NCBI GenBank assembly: GCA_037176905.1
Contig: JBBBWG010002704.1
Span: 1-32,702 of the forward strand
Direction of reading: 5' to 3'
DNA: 32,702 bases
Source: Azolla pinnata
Taxonomy: Eukaryota > Streptophyta > Polypodiopsida > Salviniales > Salviniaceae
Shown: positions 27,628 through 32,702 of the stretch, one piece after another
Numbering within the stretch: position 1 is the stretch's first letter
Layout of the letters: each line of letters begins with the position of its first letter
The notes under the pieces: generated by a model
Database searches by the model: none
Told to the model about the DNA's origin: nothing
What the model saw: only the letters and a program-made list of their open reading frames with translations
Program-made: the position numbers and the translations under genes

Positions 27628-28434
27628 TGATGTTTTCTATAAGAAAAAAGCGAGTACACTTTTGGAGCATCGACTTTATAATTGCCCCATTAACCTACAA
27701 CCAGGACAAGAACCACCATGAGGGCCAATCTACAATTTTTCACCATTAAAGCTAAAAGTTCTTAGAGCTTACATTGAAGAATATATAGCTAATGGATTTA
27801 TTCGACATTCTAGATCCCCTGTTGGTGCACCCATTTTCTTTGTGAAGAAAAAAGATGGTTCACTACGACTTGTTGTGGACTATAGGGGTCTTAATACGGT
27901 CACCATCTGTAATAGTTATGCGCTTACTTTAATTCCGACCTTTTAGAATGTCTTAGTGGTGTGGAGTTTTTTACCAAAGATTGACTTATGTGGTGCCTAT
28001 AATCTTATTCGTACTTGGCTAGAAGATGAGTGGACAACATCATTTCGTACCTGTTATGGTCATTTTGAATATATAGTCATGCCATTTGGTCTTACTAATG
28101 CTCCAATAATTTTTGAACACATGGCAAATGATATTTTCCAAAACTTCCTAGATATCTTTGTTATCGTTTATCTTTATGATATTTTGATATATTTTCAGAT
28201 AGAAGCAGAGTATGATACTCATGTTCGTCAGGTACTACTACGACTATGAGACTATGGTCTCTATACCAAGCTAGAAAACTGCAGTTTTGACTGCAAGAAG
28301 GTAGAGTTCTTGGGTTATGTAGTGTCCATCGATAGAGTTTTCATGGATCTAATAAAAGTTCATCCAATACTAGATTGGCAGACACCAAGATCAGTGCGAG
28401 ATATCTAGTGTTTTCTGGTGTTTGCCAATTTCTT
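27628..28434 (+). pseudogene. Chromovirus-like reverse transcriptase, active site destroyed
   Basis: After a frameshift near 27625 the frame gives EFSDVFYKKKASTLLEHRLY, then a Pro-rich PGQEPP and a TGA at the Trp of PPWGPIYN. It then shows [42 protein letters not shown]-type PKIDLCGAYNLI, FEYIVMPFGLTNAP and, at 28169-28180, YLYD in place of the catalytic YLDD (codon 28175-28177 is TAT, not GAT). The next motif FLGYVVS and the RNase H linker SVRDI.CFLVFANF end abruptly at 28434, where an LTR-like sequence begins. RNase H and integrase are missing. It cannot be functional. Confidence 0.85.
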
Positions 28435-28645
28435 GTTAGAACCAAGTAAGAGATTAAATGATTGACGGAAGATATAAGAGAAGAGATAAAGAGAGGAGAG
28501 TGGATTGATAAAAGAATAGTAGATTTATTAGAATAGAATGAGTACAAAGAGGAGTTGAATACAAGAAAGGCTTAATAATAAAGATTGGTGTTGATTCGAA
28601 CTGATTTGATATGATCTATATATCTATATTTATAGGTTTCTATAG
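28435..28645. repeat. LTR-like end of an element inserted into the RT relic
   Basis: TGTTAGAACC starts exactly where the RT homology stops. The following AGAGA-rich and TAGTAGATTTATTAGAATAG-containing sequence resembles the end of a copia LTR read backwards, and the opening TGTTAGAA matches the copia LTR edge at 140. No internal domain or second LTR was recognised, so the assignment is tentative and the right limit is set where the next array begins. Confidence 0.35.
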
Positions 28646-29200
28646 ATTTGGGAGATTTGTTGAAATTTGGGAACCCCTAAACCCTAAATTTGTTGAAATT
28701 TGTTAAATTTTGTTAAAATTTGTTAAAATTTGTTGAAATTTGTTAAGATTTGTTGAAATTTAGAAGACCCTAAATCCTATACTTGTTGAAACTTGTTGAA
28801 ATTTGTTGAAATTTGGGAAATCCTAAACCCTAAATTTGTTAAAATTTGTTGAAATTTGTCTAAATTTGGGGAAATTTAGGGAAATTTGGGTAATTTGTTG
28901 AATTTAGGAAACCCTAAACCCTAAATTTGTTGAAAGTTTTTGAAATTTGGGAAACCCTAATTAACCCTAAATTTGTTGAAATTTCTTGAAATTTGGGAAA
29001 CCCTAAATTTGTTGGAATTTGTTGAAATGTGGGAAACCCTAAACCCTAAATTTGTAGCCAATGAGTGAAATTTTGGTAATTTTAAACAAATTTGTTAAAT
29101 TTGTTGATATTTGTTAAAATTTGGGGAAATTTGGAGAAATTTGGGGAAATTTGGAGAAATTTGGGAAACCCTAAATCCTTAATTTGTTGAAATTTGTTAA
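28646..29200 (+). repeat. Hybrid array of TTTGTTGAAA units and telomere-like CCCTAAA
   Basis: About 550 bases consist of TTTGTTGAAATTTG / TTTGTTAAAATTTG units of 11-14 bases. They are punctuated about every 50-90 bases by GGGAAACCCTAAACCCTAAA or a shorter version (about 28670, 28820, 28910, 28955, 28998, 29034, 29165). A GGGGAAATTTGGAGAAATTT variant fills 29115-29160. Confidence 0.85.
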
Positions 29201-29402
29201 GGCTATAAGGAATCAGTGACAAGGGAAACGACATGACAAATCAGGTATGGTCTATTGTAAGATGGGGTAGCGAAAGTGTTGTGGCTTTTAGGGCGGAGGT
29301 TATAAGTATCTCTATAAATTCAAATTGATAAGTTCAATTTTAATATACTATTAATTGATTTTATAAATAACTTAAATTGAATAATGTTCTTGTTTTTGTG
29401 TA

Positions 29403-29690
29403 GATGGAGGTCATTGGTATCAACCATATCTAGACGAAGAGGAATATCGTCGGTTAAATCCACGACGAGAGTCGTAGATGTATTTGAAAAGTCTTGGAGT
29501 GATCACGGACGACCAACTGATCCTAGGCTTGGGAATACAACCGGAACTACCGGGCAACAATGTTAATTTGGAGGCAGGCAAAGGTATAGCAGATGCTTGA
29601 GAACTTGAGCAGAACCCTGAGCAAAGCGGCACATTATCACCGGCTGACACTGAGGCAACCCACACCGACCCAAGTATAGTCATCTGTCAC
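29403..29690 (+). pseudogene. Coding-like relic of unknown identity
   Basis: After a splice-acceptor-like TTGTTTTTGTGTAG (to 29403), one plus-strand frame reads HWYQPYLDEEEYRRLNPRRE, a TAG, then MYLKSLGVITDDQLILGLG, PELPGNNVNLEAGKGIADA, a TGA, and an acidic segment ending PADTEATHTDPS. The acidic, codon-like composition stands out from its AT-rich surroundings. I do not recognise the family; it may be a captured host gene fragment or an accessory transposon protein. Two stops mean it is not an intact gene. Confidence 0.3.
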
Positions 29691-29949
29691 TAGGGTTAGA
29701 TATTTACGACGATAATAACCTTCATGAGTATGGTCCTTCTCCTTAGTTTTGTTTTTGGTTAAGCTTGTACAGACCTTACTTCAATTGTAATTTCAGACTT
29801 TTCTCAATTTAATATATTTTTTATACTTTAATTTGAGATCCCTAATTTGATTTTTTTTAATTATAAATCTAAATATTCAGCCAATTATCAATCATTCCAG
29901 CACTCGACCAGAAAATATTAAGCATTAAAACATCTAGCAAAGCGATTGA
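29691..29949. other. Short AT-rich stretch
   Basis: No gene or repeat recognised; AT-rich with T-runs. Confidence 0.4.
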
Positions 29950-30690
29950 GTTTTGCAGTAAATAAGCGTATAATTTGCATTAAAATCGCGTCAACTTTCT
30001 AGCTACATCATTGCAAACTTGCAGTAACAGTCGCAACAAAGTTCCAGCAATAATCGCGTCGAAAATGCAACAATTTTCGTGGCAAATTTGCAGAAAAACT
30101 CGCGGAAATCTTGCAGCAAAACTTGCGGGTATCTTGTAGCCAAACTCACAGCAAAAATCGCGGCAATCTTGCAGTAATTTCGCAGCAAACTCGTAGCAAT
30201 AATCGTAGCAAACTTGCAGCAATAATCGCGACAAACTTGCAGCACGGCAAAATAGCAGCAAAACTTGCAGTAAACTTGAAACAATACTCGTGGTAAACTA
30301 GCAGCAATATGCACGATAAAGTTCTAGCAAAACTCGCGGTAAATGTGTAACAATACTCTCGGTAAACTTGCAAAAATATTTGTGGAAATACGTGCGACAA
30401 TATTAGCGGCAATGTTCGTGGTAAATGGAAGATTGTTTGCAGCTAGACTTGCGGCAAAGGTAGCGTAAATAGTCGGGGCAAATGAGCGTATATCTTAGCG
30501 TATATACTCCCATATATACTTGCGTATATATGCGCGGCAATACTCGTAGCAATACGCACAGATATAGTCGCAGCAAAATTTCATGATAAAATGAAAATGT
30601 CATTTACCGTGAGTTTTGCCACGACGTTTTTTGAAGTAATGCTGAAGAATTTTCGCGACAAAAGTCGCAGCAAACAGACCAATACCTTAT
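29950..30690. repeat. GCAA-rich minisatellite, second locus
   Basis: Roughly thirty-five degenerate units of about 18-22 bases around CTTGCAGCAA and ATCGCGGCAAA / CTCGTAGCAA. The array resembles 6755-6912 and, more loosely, the GCAGCAAATTC core in permease intron 5. Its minus strand gives several Cys/Leu/Phe-rich open frames of 66-103 codons, which I regard as artefacts of the repeat. Confidence 0.75.
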
Positions 30691-31719
30691 AGTGAAGGAT
30701 CTAAAAGGTTTTAAAATATTCTTGAATAAGCTATACATGTGCTTAAGCCCGTAGTATAACTAATTCTAATCTCCTTCGTCCATATAAAGGGATTTCAACA
30801 CCAATAATTGACATTAACCTAGTCTTTTCGCTTCACTCTAGTTTATAATCCTCATCTTTATCTTTGTCTTCATGTTCTTATGTTGCTCCTAGGTTAATAC
30901 CTAGCCTTGTCATTTCTAGCTTCCAGAGTTCCTCGCCTCTTCACTTCCGATTCGAAGTTTGTAGCCTTATCACCAAGGAGGTTACAAGTTGTATATATAC
31001 TATGGGCTGAAAAACATGTATAACAATATTTCTGAACCTTCTAAATCCTTCCAAGGTAAATAACTTGAGAGTATTACTAGATAACAAGTACAATATGAAT
31101 AAAGACGTGTGTATATAAAAAATAGATAATTAGAACTTGTGAGTTCGATCCTCATCAAGTACGTAATTTTTCGTCATGATATTGTGACACAATTTAAAAG
31201 TGAGGTAATGCGGACCTCTTATCATGGAGTTTGGGATTTCAACAAGAATTTACAACCCCGTACCATCTACAAATTGTAAACGGCTTAAATGAGCATGACT
31301 AGAAACCCTGAAGTAAATAATTGCATCATTTGTTGATCCTCTCTACCTCCCCCTTGTCATCCACACCTACAACACTTCAATCCAAGCTTAAACCAAAATC
31401 AGTCTATTTGGTGCATTAGATGGCGAGATCCACATTTACTACCAGACAAACAAATTGTTTCAATTAAATCTCCCAAATTAGTTTGATACCATAGATTGGT
31501 GGCACCACTTACACCAATGACAACCCATGCTATGGCACGCCATCGATCACAACCTCTTTATCACTCATTAAGGCTAACAAAAAACTACAATATACAATAT
31601 AAAATAGGAGATCTCATGCTCGTGTGATTTTAGTATGCATGTGTGGCATCCGCTAGTTCCTATTACATAGATGGGTTGGTCCATATTGGATCCTTGAGTA
31701 ACTCCATCGCACGTTGTAC
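30691..31719. other. AT-rich stretch with no recognisable gene
   Basis: No conserved protein motif. A GTGAGTTCGATCCTCATC segment at about 31139-31156 resembles a tRNA B-box but has no matching A-box. The stretch may be retrotransposon debris leading into the LTR-like block that follows. Confidence 0.4.
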
Positions 31720-31995
31720 CCCATGGAGCATTTGTCAAATGGCTCTCAGACAACGTATCGTGTGGTCCACATGGAGAGATATGTGGCACCTCTCTCAACA
31801 AATCGCAACCTCAGATATTGTAGAGTCACTTAGCCAAATGACCGTCATAGTGTGAAACTTTTCAAAAACAGAATAATGAAACTTGTAACAATTACATCAA
31901 GAATATAAATAGAGTACATGTGCTTGAGCTAGGCAAGCTATTCTAAATTTTCCAAATCTAGCATCTGATTCTACCTTCTTCAACCAACAAAGCAA
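31720..31995 (+). repeat. Probable solo LTR of the Gypsy family
   Basis: It shares GCCAAATG..C.TCATAGT (about 31834), TTCCAAATCTAGCATC and TTCTACCTTCTTCAACCA (about 31950-31985) with the LTR at 24255-24480, in the same order and orientation. No gag follows it within 700 bases, so it is most likely a solo LTR or the right LTR of a heavily rearranged element. Boundaries are approximate. Confidence 0.45.
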
Positions 31996-32260
31996 TTACA
32001 ATTATATGTAAACCCAACAATGTTAGAGAATTATTTGTAAAACCCTCCCCTGAGGATCTCATGTATTTGTTATGAGAAAAATTATAGTTAGTGCTTCTCA
32101 GGCCTTTGCCTATGTATAAGCTTGTTTGTTTCCATCATTTCCTTGTGAGTTATTGACCTTTCTAATAAATTTTTATAATCTCATAATATATCTTTTGTTT
32201 CTTATTTTATCCTTGGTTCAGGGTTTAGGGCATTTCTTCTCAGACTTCTCACATTATTGA
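31996..32260. other. AT-rich stretch before the right-edge relic
   Basis: Contains a single GGTTTAGGG and T-rich runs; nothing else recognised. Confidence 0.4.
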
Positions 32261-32263
32261 CTG

Positions 32264-32702
32264 ATGTACGGTAAAGTTAACCAAAGTACACCAAACACCT
32301 CTTTTCTATGTTTCGGTGACATGGAGGACCACCTTCGGATTGATTACCACTCAATGACATGTCCACAACTGATAAGAGCTAATGTTAACGCTTTCCAAGT
32401 CATGAAGTTCCATCTGTATTCTCTGAATCACTACTGTTTGCTAAAAAGATCTTTTACCAATGGAGTCCGTTGAAGCACTAAACACATAACTAACTATTAT
32501 ACGCGATTTTAAACTTTTTTACAACAGTACCCACTTGTGTAATTAACCCCATCCATGAGCTTGAAGACTATCTGCTCTTATCTCTTATCCCCAGGTTGTG
32601 AATGTGTTATGAGGCGGTGGAGCATGGATGCTCTGTTCTGCTCCAGATCTTGAGTGTAGGACAGCAAAGGAAGAAGAGGAGCAATGCTCCTAGGCGAGTT
32701 GG
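32264..32702 (+). pseudogene. Possible class III peroxidase fragment (weak)
   Basis: The frame 32264-32473 contains HLRIDYHSMTCPQLIRANV, which resembles the mature N-terminus of plant class III peroxidases (L..DYY...CP....I...V). After a pyrimidine-rich CTTATCCCCAG acceptor-like site (about 32594), another frame has GCSVLLQ close to the GCDASVLL heme-peroxidase motif. The distal His region is not seen and frames disagree. It could be a decayed or captured peroxidase exon or a chance match. The right side lies outside the window. Confidence 0.25.

Noticed and set aside
29980-30603. Several minus-strand Cys/Leu/Phe-rich frames that look like membrane peptides
   Set aside because: They are different frames of the same GCAA minisatellite and overlap one another; the periodic composition follows from the repeat.
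31130-31170. tRNA-derived SINE suggested by a GTTCGATCC B-box-like word
   Set aside because: No A-box at the right distance, no tRNA fold and no poly-A or simple-repeat tail.

Overview
The window looks like nuclear DNA of a land plant. It holds two intact, intron-containing plant genes that converge on each other, embedded in decayed transposable elements and many kinds of tandem repeat. A seed-free lineage such as a fern or lycophyte fits best: the introns are full of minisatellites, and one Ty3/Gypsy relic has the Tcn1-like (fungal/vertebrate-type) protein style that I associate mainly with non-seed plants. That taxonomic reading is inference; the sequence alone does not prove it. No bacterial-type genes, operons, CRISPR arrays, rRNAs or tRNAs are visible.

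Left flank (1-8.7 kb): a minus-strand Ty1/copia end at the window edge; an internally deleted Ty3/Gypsy element with both LTRs (about 1402-3718, gag joined to integrase, protease-RT-RNase H lost); a copia 5' end (LTR, primer-binding site, leader, broken gag; 3764-5630); an inverted fragment of the same Gypsy gag (5685-5960); and a minus-strand CACTA (TNP2-type) transposase pseudogene (6175-7610) interrupted by a GCAA-rich minisatellite.

Core (8.7-23.4 kb): an amino acid permease of the AAP type on the plus strand (10789-16568, 7 coding exons, 515 residues) and chloroplast phosphoribulokinase (PRK) on the minus strand (22460-17927, 5 coding exons, 433 residues). All splice junctions follow GT-AG and keep the reading frame. 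The genes are tail to tail with about 1.36 kb between stop codons. PRK makes ribulose-1,5-bisphosphate in the Calvin cycle; the permease imports amino acids at a membrane. Their adjacency implies no shared pathway. Five of the six permease introns and the largest PRK intron are largely built of distinct tandem arrays. Telomere-like CCCTAAA/CCCTAA arrays recur in the 5' flank, introns, intergenic space and beyond PRK, always in one orientation.

Right flank (23.4-32.7 kb): a third copy of the Gypsy gag family with its LTR and a protease start (24255-25660); a chromovirus-like gag-protease-RT relic (26560-28434) with a destroyed RT active site; an LTR-like insertion end; a hybrid telomere/TTTGTTGAAA array; an unidentified coding-like relic (29403-29690); a second GCAA minisatellite; a probable solo LTR (about 31720-31990); and a weak class III peroxidase-like relic at the right edge.

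I see no novel multi-gene system. The most unusual things are the array-per-intron architecture of the permease gene, the one-way scatter of two telomere repeat types, the 120-bp dimeric array in PRK intron 1, and a possible second start codon in PRK that would bypass the transit peptide.
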